Shown: positions 29,212-37,739, counted from the first letter of the stretch. The stretch: DNA of 64,000 nucleotides from CAVYBY01 sp963766935 (GCA_963766935.1 CAVYBY010000009.1:1-64000), one strand, 5' to 3'. Notes: a model not told the origin generated them from the sequence alone. A program made the numbers and translations.

Positions 29212-29474
29212 CTCGTTCCTCCAGAGATCGACGGGAGTACCTGCAGGTCGTCCTCGGGCGAGAGCGGCACGTCTTCACGCGCCGGCTCGCCGTTGACGTA
29301 CACGTTGACGTTTTGGCGGACGCAGCCGTGATCGTCGAGCATCCACCCGGTGATCTTCGGGTGGCGCTCTTCCAGAGCCCTGAGCACCTCGCCGACCGTG
29401 GCGCCAGGGACGTCGTGCTTCGCCTCGCCCCCGGCGCGATCCTTCAGCGGTGCCCGCAATCTCACGTGCGCCAT
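29208..29474 (-). CDS. MoaD/ThiS-family ubiquitin-like sulfur carrier
   Basis: An 88-aa beta-grasp protein. The pattern VRLRAPLKDRAGG, then VNVYVNGEPAREDVPLSPED and DLQVLPSISGG, is that of MoaD/ThiS proteins, which carry sulfur as a C-terminal thiocarboxylate on Gly-Gly. Here Gly-Gly is followed by Thr-Arg, so the tail would need trimming before activation, or the protein is not a sulfur carrier. ATG 29474 has TAGACT ending 7 nt upstream (leaderless). It is first in an operon with the BNR gene. No MoaE, ThiF-type E1 or JAMM protease is in the window. Confidence 0.8.
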   Translation of the reverse strand: MAHVRLRAPLKDRAGGEAKHDVPGATVGEVLRALEERHPKITGWMLDDHGCVRQNVNVYVNGEPAREDVPLSPEDDLQVLPSISGGTR

Positions 29475-29481
29475 CCGCCGA

Positions 29482-29487
29482 AGTCTA
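29482..29487 (-). promoter_or_regulatory. putative -10 box (TAGACT) for the MoaD-BNR operon
   Basis: TAGACT on the minus strand ends 7 nt before ATG 29474. No Shine-Dalgarno is present. Confidence 0.4.
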
Positions 29488-29517
29488 GGCGAGGGCAACG
29501 CCGGCGCGGGTTCGGCC

Positions 29518-29919
29518 TCAGCGGACGTATCGGAACATGCCGGGGCCGTCTTCAGGGCGGCGCTGGAAGCCGTACCGCAGGTAGAAGCCCTCGACGCCGC
29601 TCGCGGCCATCAGCCCGACGAACGCACCCGGCGGATATGTCGTTTCGATGAAAGCCATGATGCGGTCCATCACGGCGCGCGCCAGTCCCTGACCGCGATA
29701 CGGCTCCAGCACGACCACGTCCTGGACGTAGGCGTACACGCCGGTGTCTCCCACGACGCGCCCCGCGGCTACCAGCTCGCCGTCGCGCTCGACGCACACC
29801 GTGTAGATCGAAGCGGCCAGCGCCCGCTCGAGGGCCGCGTCGTCGGCGATGTCGCCCCACCCGACGTGGCGGCGGAGCATGCGGTACTCGGCGACGCCGA
29901 GTGGCCGCTCGAGGATCAC
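29518..29919 (-). CDS. GNAT-family N-acetyltransferase
   Basis: A 133-aa GNAT acetyltransferase. The acetyl-CoA binding loop is VVLEPYRGQGLARAVMDRI, preceded by VAAGRVVGDTGVYAYVQDV and followed by GVEGFYLRYGFQRRP. The GTG start at 29919 overlaps the TGA of the upstream peptidase gene (GTGA), a coupled pair. An apparent longer frame to 30237 is antisense-free but runs through the peptidase coding region and is rejected. The acceptor substrate is unknown. Confidence 0.82.
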   Translation of the reverse strand: MILERPLGVAEYRMLRRHVGWGDIADDAALERALAASIYTVCVERDGELVAAGRVVGDTGVYAYVQDVVVLEPYRGQGLARAVMDRIMAFIETTYPPGAFVGLMAASGVEGFYLRYGFQRRPEDGPGMFRYVR

Positions 29920-31130
29920 GTCGTCGCCGACGGCGGCCCCCCGTACTCGAAATGCTGGCCGTCGGGGATGAGGTACCGGCCGCCCCAGATGAATCCCCAG
30001 CGCTCGAAGATGCGCACGATCCGGTGGTCCATCGTCGGCGTCGAACCGTATGGGTTCTCCGGCGCGTTGATGTCGATGGCGGCGCCGTATGCGTGCGTGC
30101 TCGGCGGCGCGGTCGGGCTTCGAGCCACGGTGCGAGCCGCCCAGCACCCCGAGTAGACGTGGATCAGATCGCTCAGTCCCTTGTCCCGAATCTCCGTCAA
30201 CGCCGCGACCAGCTGCGGGAACAGCGCCTTGTTGCACGTTACCCGGCCGAGCAGCGGCACCTCGCGCGTCGCCATGTGCTCGTTCGCCCAGTCCTGGTCG
30301 ATGTCGAGGACCGCGGGATCGTCCTGCTGCGGCTTCGCGGCGAACTCCCCGAAGACCTCCTTCAGCACGATCGGCGGGTTCACGCCGCTCGCGACCCGCA
30401 CGAACCGAGTTGTGCCCGGCGCCGCGACGCGGATCAGCGTGTCCGCGGGCAGGTTCTTCGCGATCATCGCCTCGAACCGGTTCTCCGTCGGCGCCGACGG
30501 GATGTCGGCCAGCAGATACCGGTCGTGGACGATGCCGAGCGCCTTCGCGACGGTCCGCGAGACGAGCAGCTCGCTCCAGCCGATCGCGTCGTCGGGAACC
30601 ACCGCGCCGACCTGGATGGTCACGTCACCGAAGTGCAACGTTCCGCCGACGCCGAGACGGCGCAGCGCCGCACTCCGTTCGCCGAGCACGCCCTTGCCGG
30701 CGCGAAGCGCCTCGGTCACCTTCTCGCGGACGTCGTCGGGGAGAAACGGCGCGTACTCGGCCGGGTCGACCGCGAACGCGTCGATCGGGATCATCAGGGG
30801 CGCCGGGCGATCGACGGCGTCCCCTTGCGCGTTCTCGGACGCGGTGAGCCACCGCGTGTCGCCGGCCACCACGACGAGACGCCGCGCGGCAGGAAGCTCG
30901 ACGGTCTGCCGGAACGCGTCCGGGAACCCGCCGGAGGTCCACGCCAGATAGGCGGGAGGCGAGTCGACGGTCGGTGACCCGATCGCCGTGGGGGAGTGCG
31001 CAACGGCGTCGGGGGTCGAGCTTCCGCGCGAAATGAGCCGGGACACGCCGAACCCGAACACGACGATCGCGATGAGCCCGGCCAGCGCGCGGCGACGGCG
31101 TACGCGCATCGAAAGGTGGCGCGGAGGCAT
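29916..31130 (-). CDS. M15-family D-Ala-D-Ala carboxypeptidase-like protein, membrane-anchored
   Basis: A 404-aa protein. An N-terminal helix (ALAGLIAIVVFGFGVSRLI) after a basic start anchors it with the rest outside. The C-terminal about 110 residues form an M15 (VanY/D,D-peptidase) domain with the zinc ligands in THAYGAAIDIN and GQHFEYGG. The central about 220 residues are of no recognised family. It probably cuts peptidoglycan stem peptides. ATG 31130 has TAGGCT ending 8 nt upstream (leaderless). It is translationally coupled to the GNAT gene. Confidence 0.82.
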   Translation of the reverse strand: MPPRHLSMRVRRRRALAGLIAIVVFGFGVSRLISRGSSTPDAVAHSPTAIGSPTVDSPPAYLAWTSGGFPDAFRQTVELPAARRLVVVAGDTRWLTASENAQGDAVDRPAPLMIPIDAFAVDPAEYAPFLPDDVREKVTEALRAGKGVLGERSAALRRLGVGGTLHFGDVTIQVGAVVPDDAIGWSELLVSRTVAKALGIVHDRYLLADIPSAPTENRFEAMIAKNLPADTLIRVAAPGTTRFVRVASGVNPPIVLKEVFGEFAAKPQQDDPAVLDIDQDWANEHMATREVPLLGRVTCNKALFPQLVAALTEIRDKGLSDLIHVYSGCWAARTVARSPTAPPSTHAYGAAIDINAPENPYGSTPTMDHRIVRIFERWGFIWGGRYLIPDGQHFEYGGPPSATT

Positions 31131-31138
31131 GGGCGCTC

Positions 31139-31144
31139 AGCCTA
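31139..31144 (-). promoter_or_regulatory. putative -10 box (TAGGCT) for the M15-GNAT operon
   Basis: TAGGCT on the minus strand ends 8 nt before ATG 31130. Confidence 0.4.
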
Positions 31145-31168
31145 CGCGCGTCGCGGACCGGCCACGGC

Positions 31169-32335
31169 GTGTCGGTGGCTCGGCGTACGGTTCCCGCGTC
31201 CCCCTCGTCGCTCGGCCGCGAAAGGCTGGTGCAGATGGAGGACGTGGCGCGGGTCGTGCTGGCGCTGGAGGAGCACGACGTGGCGGAGGAGGTCATGCAT
31301 TTCCTCGATCGCACTGGTCGCGCGCGAGTGGTGGGGACGGCGGCGGACGACCGTCAGCTGGTCGCCGCCGTTCGCCAGCTGGAACCGGACGCCATCGTCG
31401 CCCAGCCATCGCTCTTGGAGCGCGCGAACGGGCTCGGACGATGCTCGGTGATCGCGCTCGACACGCACGAGTCGGTGGCCTCGCTCCGGGCCGCGATCCG
31501 CGCGGGCGCGGCCGGGTTCTTCGTCTGGCCGGGGGAGCGAGAGCAACTCGCGTCCGCGACGGTCGCGTCGCTTCGACCTTCGGAGACGGTCGAGCGCCGC
31601 GCCGTGGTGATCGGTGTGCACGGGGCCCGCGGCGGCGTCGGCGCCACATTCGTTGCCACGCACCTTGCCCGCGCCGCCGCGGCCCGCGGGGCGTGCATCC
31701 TGATCGAGGCCGACCCGGTCTTCGGCGACGTGGCCACCGCCCTCGCCGCGCCCGAGGACGGCGTCCGGACGCTCGCCGACTTGCTGCCGCTGGGCGACGA
31801 ACTCCGGCCGTCACAGCTGGACGAGTCGCTCTGGCGTCACGAGTCGGGGTTCGGCGTGCTGCTCCCACCGCCGGCCGAGGAAGCGTCGCGGGTCGAGGTC
31901 GCAGACGTGCGGCGGATGGTCGATGCGGCCGGCATCGCGGCCGATGTGGTGATCGTCCACACGTCCCGGGACTTGGGTCAGATCGCGCGCGCGGCGCTCG
32001 ATGCCGCCGATCGCATCGTCGAGGTTCTGGCACTCGACGTGCTGTCGTTTCGCGCGGCGACGCGCGGGCTGCGGGCAGCCGGTTGGCCGCCGGATCGCGT
32101 CGGCTTCGTCGTCAACCGAGCGAGCCGGTCCGAGATCGTGCCCGACGACGTCCACCGAGTGTTCGGCGCCGATCCGCTCGCGGTGATTCCGCTGGAGCGA
32201 ACGGCGGCCAGGGCGCAGGATCGAGGGCTTCTCGTCCCCGTTCGGAGCCGGGCCGGCCGGATATTCGCCCGGCTGGCCGCGACGATGGCGGATGGAGCGA
32301 CCCCGCGCGAGTCCGGAGCCGGCTACCCGGTCTGA
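31169..32335 (+). CDS. CpaE/TadZ-like (Ssd-like) MinD-family ATPase
   Basis: A 388-aa protein from GTG 31169; ATG 31235 with AAAGG upstream is an equally plausible start. The N-terminal half is receiver-like (VVGTAADDRQLVAAVRQLEPD, RAAIRAGAAGFFVWP). The C-terminal half is a deviant-Walker P-loop ATPase with HGARGGVGATFVATHLA, IEADPVFGDVA and VLALDVLSFRAA. The signature lysine of GGxGK is Ala, as in many CpaE proteins. CpaE/TadZ positions Tad pilus machinery at the pole and in mycobacteria the Ssd homologue sits next to tadA; here the Tad genes are about 20 kb away. Confidence 0.78.
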   Translation: MSVARRTVPASPSSLGRERLVQMEDVARVVLALEEHDVAEEVMHFLDRTGRARVVGTAADDRQLVAAVRQLEPDAIVAQPSLLERANGLGRCSVIALDTHESVASLRAAIRAGAAGFFVWPGEREQLASATVASLRPSETVERRAVVIGVHGARGGVGATFVATHLARAAAARGACILIEADPVFGDVATALAAPEDGVRTLADLLPLGDELRPSQLDESLWRHESGFGVLLPPPAEEASRVEVADVRRMVDAAGIAADVVIVHTSRDLGQIARAALDAADRIVEVLALDVLSFRAATRGLRAAGWPPDRVGFVVNRASRSEIVPDDVHRVFGADPLAVIPLERTAARAQDRGLLVPVRSRAGRIFARLAATMADGATPRESGAGYPV

Positions 32336-32841
32336 GTTTCAACCTGGGCGCCCGGCCCGGCGCCGTCGGCCTCGCTCATCCCAAGCTGCACCATCGGAAG
32401 TTTCAGCAGCGCGTCCCGCAGTTGTTCGAGGGTGGCGCGATCGGCGGACACGAGATCCTCCGGTGGCTCGTAGAGGCGCTCGAGCAGTCCGGCCTTCACC
32501 TTCGCGCCGCGCTTCGTCAGCGAGACGGCCTTGACGCGGCGGTCGGCCGGCAGCATCTTTCGCCCGGCGAGCCCTTGTTCCTCGAGCCGGTCGACCATCC
32601 AGGTCGCGGTGCTCGCGTCGCAATGACAGGCCTGCGCGAGGGTTCCCATCGGCACCGGCACGTCCACGGAGAGCTGGAGCAGCGCCTTCAGGTCGCCCGG
32701 CGTCAGATGATGATCACGAGCAAGGCTCACGAAGCGTGAACGCTGGGTCCACGACATGGTCACGAGCAGCTGCCAGACCTCGGCGGCGAGATCCTGCTTC
32801 GTCTCGCTGGGGGCCTTGTGCGTCGATCTGCGCGCGCCCAT
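32323..32841 (-). CDS. MarR-family transcriptional regulator
   Basis: A 172-aa winged-helix MarR regulator. DNA-binding region: LTPGDLKALLQLSVDVPVPM, then GTLAQACHCDASTATWMVDRL, with the wing at RKMLPADRRVKAVSLTKRG. The start at 32841 is supported by TACTAT ending 6 nt upstream. It is divergent from the DrrAB-like exporter and the MFS exporter, the usual arrangement for a ligand-responsive repressor of drug efflux. It overlaps the end of the CpaE-like gene by 13 nt, tail to tail. Confidence 0.88.
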   Translation of the reverse strand: MGARRSTHKAPSETKQDLAAEVWQLLVTMSWTQRSRFVSLARDHHLTPGDLKALLQLSVDVPVPMGTLAQACHCDASTATWMVDRLEEQGLAGRKMLPADRRVKAVSLTKRGAKVKAGLLERLYEPPEDLVSADRATLEQLRDALLKLPMVQLGMSEADGAGPGAQVETQTG

Positions 32842-32847
32842 GCAGCC

Positions 32848-32853
32848 ATAGTA
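32848..32853 (-). promoter_or_regulatory. putative -10 box (TACTAT) for the MarR gene
   Basis: TACTAT on the minus strand ends 6 nt before ATG 32841, consistent with a leaderless transcript. Confidence 0.42.
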
Positions 32854-32905
32854 CCCGCTGGATCGCGAAACTTCCAGTGCTCCGAACATCCGCGTCCACA
32901 AAAAG

Positions 32906-32919
32906 TTGACGAAGTCCAA
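32906..32919 (+). promoter_or_regulatory. candidate MarR operator overlapping a -35-like TTGACG
   Basis: TTGAC-GAA-GTCCAA is an imperfect inverted repeat in the 92-nt gap between the MarR gene and the exporter genes. Its left arm is also a -35-like TTGACG. Position and dyad form suit MarR repression of the exporter. Confidence 0.3.
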
Positions 32920-32933
32920 GGATAGGTGGCATC

Positions 32934-33947
32934 ATGCCCGCCGTGAGCGGCACGGCAATTCACGTCGAGGGTCTCGTCAAGCACTTCGGGTCGGTCGTCG
33001 CCCTGGAGGGCGTCGACTTCGACGTGGAGACGGGGACCGTGTTCGGTCTGCTCGGGCCGAACGGTGCGGGCAAGACCACGGCCGTCCGCATCCTGACCAC
33101 GATCCTTCGGCCCGACGCCGGGCGAGCGGAGGTCCTCGGGCTCGATGTCGTGCGCGACGAGGTCGAGGTGCGCTACGCCATCGGCCTGGCGGGCCAGTTC
33201 GCGGCGATCGACCCGAACCTGACCGGCCGGGAGAACCTCAGATTGATGGGGCGGCTCGCCCAAGTCGTCCGAAGCGACATCCCGTCGCGCTCGGACGAAC
33301 TGCTCAGGCGGTTCGAGCTGACGGACGCGGCCGACCGCCCGGCCCGCACCTACTCGGGCGGCATGCGGCGGCGTCTGGATGTCGCGGCGGCGCTCGTTTC
33401 TCGCCCCAAGGTCCTGTTTCTCGACGAACCGACCACGGGTCTCGACCTCCACAGCCGCAACGAGCTCTGGGACATGATCCGCGAGCTCGTTGCCGACGGG
33501 ACCACCGTGCTGCTGACCACGCAGTACCTGGAGGAGGCCGACCAGCTCGCCGGGCGCATCGCCGTCGTGGACGGCGGACACGTGATCGCCAACGACACGC
33601 CGAAGTCGCTCAAGGCGCAGCTGGGCAGCACGGTGATCGAGCTGACGCTCGCCGGCGAGGAGGAGGCCGTTCGCGCGGCGGAGCTGCTGGCTCGCGCCGG
33701 CGTCGATCACGCCGAGCGCGATGGAATCTCGGTCCACGTGACGACCGACGAGGGGCCGACGCTGCTTGTGCAGGTCTTGCGAGAGCTCGACGCGCACGGG
33801 CTCGCGCCGGCCGGCCTCGCCGTTCGCGAGCCGAGCCTGGACGACGTCTTCCTTGCCCTCACCGGCCACCGGGTTCTCGCGGAGGATGCCACTGCCGACG
33901 GAGCGACGACGGACGAGACCGTTCGAGCGGAAAGGGGGGCCGAGTGA
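32934..33947 (+). CDS. DrrA-like ABC exporter ATPase
   Basis: A 337-aa ABC ATP-binding subunit of the daunorubicin-resistance type. Walker A is GPNGAGKTT, the signature YSGGMRRRLDVAAAL, Walker B VLFLDEPTTGLD, and the H-loop region LLTTQYLEEADQLA. The C-terminal extension (VREPSLDDVFLALTGHR) is the DrrA-type tail. It powers the permease encoded by the next gene, whose GTG overlaps its TGA. Substrate is probably a hydrophobic drug or lipid. Confidence 0.92.
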   Translation: MPAVSGTAIHVEGLVKHFGSVVALEGVDFDVETGTVFGLLGPNGAGKTTAVRILTTILRPDAGRAEVLGLDVVRDEVEVRYAIGLAGQFAAIDPNLTGRENLRLMGRLAQVVRSDIPSRSDELLRRFELTDAADRPARTYSGGMRRRLDVAAALVSRPKVLFLDEPTTGLDLHSRNELWDMIRELVADGTTVLLTTQYLEEADQLAGRIAVVDGGHVIANDTPKSLKAQLGSTVIELTLAGEEEAVRAAELLARAGVDHAERDGISVHVTTDEGPTLLVQVLRELDAHGLAPAGLAVREPSLDDVFLALTGHRVLAEDATADGATTDETVRAERGAE

Positions 33948-34762
33948 CCACCAAGGCCACGGACGTTCGCAGCGCGGCCGCGGCCCGGCGCCCGAACCGG
34001 GTCTCCGGCGCCATCCAGGACACGCTCGCCGTCACCTGGCGAAACCTGATCGGCTACCGCCGCGTGCCCCAGCTGCTCGTGTTCTCGACGGTGCAGCCGG
34101 TGGTGTTCGTGCTGCTGTTCCGGTATGTGTTCGGCGGATCCGTCCGGCTGACCGGTCCCATCCCCTACGTCGACTACCTGATGCCCGGTGTGTTCGTGCA
34201 AACCGCGGTCTTCGGCGCGATCGCGACGGCCATCGGGCTTGCCACCGACATGAAATCGGGGCTGCTCGAGCGCTTTCGGTCGCTGCCGATGGCCCGATCG
34301 GCGGTGCTCGCCGGCCGCACCACCGCCGACCTCAGCCGCAACCTCTTCGTCACCATCTTGATGGCGCTCGTCGGCTTCGCCGTCGGCTTCCGGGTGCACA
34401 CCAACCCGCTCGCGGTCTCGCTCGGCCTGCTCGTCCTGCTGCTGTTCGGGTACTCGCTGTCGTGGATCTTCGCGACGCTCGGTCTCGCCGTCGGCGATCC
34501 CGAGACCGCGCAGGCCGCGGCGTTTCCGGTGCTTGCGCCGCTGGTGTTCGCCTCGTCGGCGTTCGTCCAGGTCGACAACATGCCCGGGTGGCTCCAGCCG
34601 TTCTCCCGCAACCAGCCGGTGTCGGTGACGGTCGGAGCGGTGCGTGCGCTGATGGTCGGCGGACCGACGGCCTCCTACCTGCTGCAGTCGCTGGCGTGGA
34701 GCATCGGGATCATCGCCGTCTTCGCTCCGATCGCCGTCCGGCGGTATCGAAGGGCGGTTTGA
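33944..34762 (+). CDS. ABC-2 type permease (DrrB-like)
   Basis: A 272-aa ABC-2 membrane subunit with about six TM helices (LLVFSTVQPVVFVLLFRYVF, VFVQTAVFGAIATAIGLAT, LLVLLLFGYSLSWIFATLG and others) and the family segment VYVDYLMPG-like IPYVDYLMPGVFVQ. GTG 33944 overlaps the ATPase stop as GTGA, so the two subunits are made together. Confidence 0.9.
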   Translation: MTTKATDVRSAAAARRPNRVSGAIQDTLAVTWRNLIGYRRVPQLLVFSTVQPVVFVLLFRYVFGGSVRLTGPIPYVDYLMPGVFVQTAVFGAIATAIGLATDMKSGLLERFRSLPMARSAVLAGRTTADLSRNLFVTILMALVGFAVGFRVHTNPLAVSLGLLVLLLFGYSLSWIFATLGLAVGDPETAQAAAFPVLAPLVFASSAFVQVDNMPGWLQPFSRNQPVSVTVGAVRALMVGGPTASYLLQSLAWSIGIIAVFAPIAVRRYRRAV

Positions 34763-34828
34763 GGCCCGGCGAGTGGAAACAAACCCGCCCGGTGGCATGG
34801 TTGTCCCAGGATCGACGCCGAGGAGGAA

Positions 34829-36409
34829 GTGGTGGAAGCAGTGGTGGAAGAGGAACTCGAGCTCTACGACAAACGGTGGCTGGCTCTCGCGGTTCTTTGC
34901 CTGAGCCTCGTGGTCATCGGGCTCGACAACACGATCCTCAACGTCGCGCTGCCGACGCTGGTTCGTCAGCTCCACGCGACGGCCAGCGAACAGCAGTGGA
35001 TGGTCGACGCGTACATCCTGGTGTTTGCGGGACTTCTGCTCACGATGGGGGCGCTGGGGGACCGGTTCGGACGCAAGCGCGCCCTCGCGGTCGGTCTGCT
35101 GATCTTCGGTGTCAGCTCGTTCGGCGCCGCGTTCTCCAACTCTCCGACGCTGCTCATCGGGGCCAGGGGTTTGATGGGGATCGGCGGCGCGCTGATCATG
35201 CCGTCGACGCTCTCGATCATCACCAACATCTTCCCGCCGCACGAGCGTGGCAAGGCCATCGCCACCTGGGCCGCCGTCGCGGGGCTCGGCATCGTGATCG
35301 GCCCGGTCATCGGCGGTTGGCTGCTCGAACGATTCTGGTGGGGATCGGTCTTCCTCGTGAACGTGCCCATCGTCGTGACGGCGCTCGTTGCGGGCCGCTT
35401 CTTCATCCCCGAGTCGAAAGACCCGGCCGCGACGCCGCTCGACCCGGTCGGCGCCCTGCTCTCGATCGGCGGGCTGATCTCGCTCGTGTACGGCATCATC
35501 GAAGGACCGGTCTACGGCTGGGGCGACACCTTGATCTTCGCCTCCTTCGGGATCGCCGCCGTCCTGCTCTCGGTGTTCGTCTGGTGGGAGTTCCGGGCGA
35601 AGCATCCGATGCTTCAGATGCATTTCTTCCGCAACCCGCGCTTCACGGCCGCGAGCCTCGGGATCACGCTCGTCTTCTTCGCGCTATTCGGAAGCGTCTT
35701 CCTGATCACGCAGTACCTGCAATTCGTCCTCGGCTACTCGCCGCTGCAGGCCGGCGTCCGGCTGATGCCGGTGGCGACGCTGATCGTCGCGGCGCGGCTC
35801 TCCGCACATCTGGTCGACCGCGTCGGCACCAAGATCGTCGTGACCGGCGGGCTTCTGACCGTCACCGCGTCGCTGGCGATCCTCACGACGGTCGACGTGT
35901 CGAGCTCGTACTGGCTCATCGCGGCCTCGATGGCCGTGCTGGGGATCGGGATGGGATCGACGATGGCGCCGGCGACGGATTCGATCATGGGTTCGCTGCC
36001 GCTCGCGAAGACCGGAGTCGGTTCCGCCATGAACGACACGACACGTCAGGTGGGCGGCGCGCTCGGAGTCGCGGTGCTCGGCAGCGTGCTCTCCTCGCGC
36101 TACTCGGCGGCGATGGTGCCCGCGGTGAAGGGGCTGCCCGCCACGCTCGCGGGGCAGGCTCGCGACTCGGTCGGGACCGCGGCCGCCGCGGCGGGCAAGC
36201 TGGGGGGATCGGCCGGGGACGCGCTGCTGCAGGCCTCCCACAAGGCGTTTGCCGACAGCATGGGAGCCGCCGTCTGGGTCGCGGTCGGCGTCACGTTCCT
36301 CGGGGCGATGATCGCGCTGTTCTTCCTGCCCGCCAGGCCGCTCCTGATCGCGGGAACCGTGGCGACGCTGCCCGAGCCCGAAGCCGAGCTCGAAACCGTC
36401 CAGCCCTAG
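34829..36409 (+). CDS. DHA2-family (EmrB/QacA) MFS drug exporter
   Basis: A 526-aa proton-coupled efflux pump with 14 predicted TM helices. Signature motifs: LDNTILNVALPTLVRQL in TM1, GALGDRFGRKRAL (motif A), RGLMGIGGALIMPSTLSII and GLGIVIGPVIGGWLLE (motif C). The start is GTG at 34829 or 34832; AGGAGG at 34821-34826 spaces better for 34832. It follows the ABC exporter by 66 nt in the same direction and may share MarR control. Confidence 0.9.
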   Translation: MVEAVVEEELELYDKRWLALAVLCLSLVVIGLDNTILNVALPTLVRQLHATASEQQWMVDAYILVFAGLLLTMGALGDRFGRKRALAVGLLIFGVSSFGAAFSNSPTLLIGARGLMGIGGALIMPSTLSIITNIFPPHERGKAIATWAAVAGLGIVIGPVIGGWLLERFWWGSVFLVNVPIVVTALVAGRFFIPESKDPAATPLDPVGALLSIGGLISLVYGIIEGPVYGWGDTLIFASFGIAAVLLSVFVWWEFRAKHPMLQMHFFRNPRFTAASLGITLVFFALFGSVFLITQYLQFVLGYSPLQAGVRLMPVATLIVAARLSAHLVDRVGTKIVVTGGLLTVTASLAILTTVDVSSSYWLIAASMAVLGIGMGSTMAPATDSIMGSLPLAKTGVGSAMNDTTRQVGGALGVAVLGSVLSSRYSAAMVPAVKGLPATLAGQARDSVGTAAAAAGKLGGSAGDALLQASHKAFADSMGAAVWVAVGVTFLGAMIALFFLPARPLLIAGTVATLPEPEAELETVQP

Positions 36410-36479
36410 CGGCGCCTTCGCCTGCCGTACTCCACTGATTCCTCGCCGTGCCGCCGTTGGTCCGCTTGCCGATATCCGA

Positions 36480-36503
36480 GTAATGGTGTAATCATGTAAT
36501 GCC
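36480..36503 (+). promoter_or_regulatory. three perfect 8-bp iterons, GTAATNNN
   Basis: GTAATGGT, GTAATCAT and GTAATGCC lie head to tail with an exact 8-bp period, 27 nt before ATG 36530. Closely spaced direct repeats are typical operators for ribbon-helix-helix dimers, and the downstream protein has such a C-terminus, so autoregulation is likely. Confidence 0.55.
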
Positions 36504-36529
36504 AAAGCTCCAAAGGAAGGAGGCGGACG

Positions 36530-37045
36530 ATGGGGACGAACGAAGATGTGAGCGGCTGGTTCGCCGGCCGGATTCCGGACGGCTGGTTCACGGACCCGCC
36601 GGACGTGACGGTCGACCGCGACGAGATCCTCGTGGTCGGGACGCTCGCCGACGTGGATCTTCCGAAGGTGACGTCGAAGGACGAGCTGGCGTCGGCGCGG
36701 GAGGGCCGGATTGCCGGGCACCGCGAGGACACGCGCGGCAAGCGAATGCACATCGCCGACGAGGCCGAGCGGCGGTTCGGCAAGAAGGTTTCGTGGGGAG
36801 CGACCTGCGGCGACATTCGCCGGCTCTTTACGCACCTCGGGGTACCCGTCATGACGCGGCTGCGGATGGATGACCGGCGCGTGCTCGACACGCTGATCGA
36901 CGCCGGCGTGGCCCGCAGCCGGAGCGAAGCCCTCGCCTGGTGTGTCCGGCTGGTGCAGCGCAACGAGTCCGACTGGATCGATCAGCTCCGAGAGGCACTC
37001 GTCGAGGTCGAACGGGTCCGGACGAAGGGCCCCGGTTCCGCCTGA
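36530..37045 (+). CDS. hypothetical protein with ribbon-helix-helix-like C-terminus
   Basis: A 171-aa soluble protein behind an AAGGAAGGAGG Shine-Dalgarno. The N-terminal part (VTVDRDEILVVGTLADVDLP, REGRIAGHREDTRGKRM) belongs to no family I recognise. The C-terminal part reads as a short strand then two helices (VMTRLRMDDRRVLDTLIDAG, VARSRSEALAWCVRLVQRN), resembling a CopG/RHH DNA-binding fold. Iterons in its promoter support this. Role unknown. Confidence 0.6.
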   Translation: MGTNEDVSGWFAGRIPDGWFTDPPDVTVDRDEILVVGTLADVDLPKVTSKDELASAREGRIAGHREDTRGKRMHIADEAERRFGKKVSWGATCGDIRRLFTHLGVPVMTRLRMDDRRVLDTLIDAGVARSRSEALAWCVRLVQRNESDWIDQLREALVEVERVRTKGPGSA

Positions 37046-37142
37046 GCGCCCGTTCCGCGGCCCCGCGGCCCCGAATCCCCGCCATTGCTTTCCCACCCGC
37101 CCCCGAAACGCCTAGCGTGGGGCGCAACGGGGAGGCGGTGCG

Positions 37143-37739
37143 ATGCCGGAAGGGGACGAGCCACCCAGCGATGCCGCGATCATCGCGGCGTCGCTGCACG
37201 ATCCCCACGCGTTTGGCGAGATCTACAGCCGTCATCACTCCGCGATCTACCGGTATTTCGCACGCCGGCTTGGGACCGCGACCGCGGAAGAGCTTGCCGC
37301 CGAGGTCTTCGTGGTCGCGATCCGGGTTCGTGCCAAGTACGACCTGAAACGCCCTTCTGCCTTGCCGTGGCTCTACGGCATCGCGCTCAACGTCCTGCGG
37401 AACACGCTGCGTGCCGAGCGGTCGCGGATGGAGGCCGAGGGACGTCTGGCCGTGCTGCTGCGGGCCACGGCGCCCAGCGGAGAGGAGCCCAACGAGGCCG
37501 CTCTGCTCCGGTCGGAGCTCGCCGCCGTCGTCGGGGCCATGCACCCGGACGATCGCGAAATCCTCCTGCTCAATCTCTGGGAAGACCTCTCCTACGGACA
37601 GATCGCGCAGGTGGTCGGGGTGCCCGAGGGAACCGTCAAATCCCGGCTCTTTCGGGCTCGGGCCGCGCTCCGGGAACTTTCCGGGGCTCTGCGACAAGAG
37701 CCGGATGAAGGATCGCCGAGAACGAGAGACGAGACATGA
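37143..37739 (+). CDS. ECF-type RNA polymerase sigma factor
   Basis: A 198-aa extracytoplasmic-function sigma factor with sigma2 (FGEIYSRHHSAIYRYFARRL and LAAEVFVVAIRVRAKYD) and sigma4 (LWEDLSYGQIAQVVGVPEGT, VKSRLFRARAALREL) and no sigma3. ATG follows GGGGAGG. The next gene overlaps by ATGA. It directs polymerase to target promoters once freed from its partner, probably the membrane protein next door. Confidence 0.92.
   Translation: MPEGDEPPSDAAIIAASLHDPHAFGEIYSRHHSAIYRYFARRLGTATAEELAAEVFVVAIRVRAKYDLKRPSALPWLYGIALNVLRNTLRAERSRMEAEGRLAVLLRATAPSGEEPNEAALLRSELAAVVGAMHPDDREILLLNLWEDLSYGQIAQVVGVPEGTVKSRLFRARAALRELSGALRQEPDEGSPRTRDET

Noticed and set aside
33707..35623. A 638-aa minus-strand frame opposite the exporter genes
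   Set aside because: Charged low-complexity shadow; the plus strand encodes clear ABC and MFS proteins.
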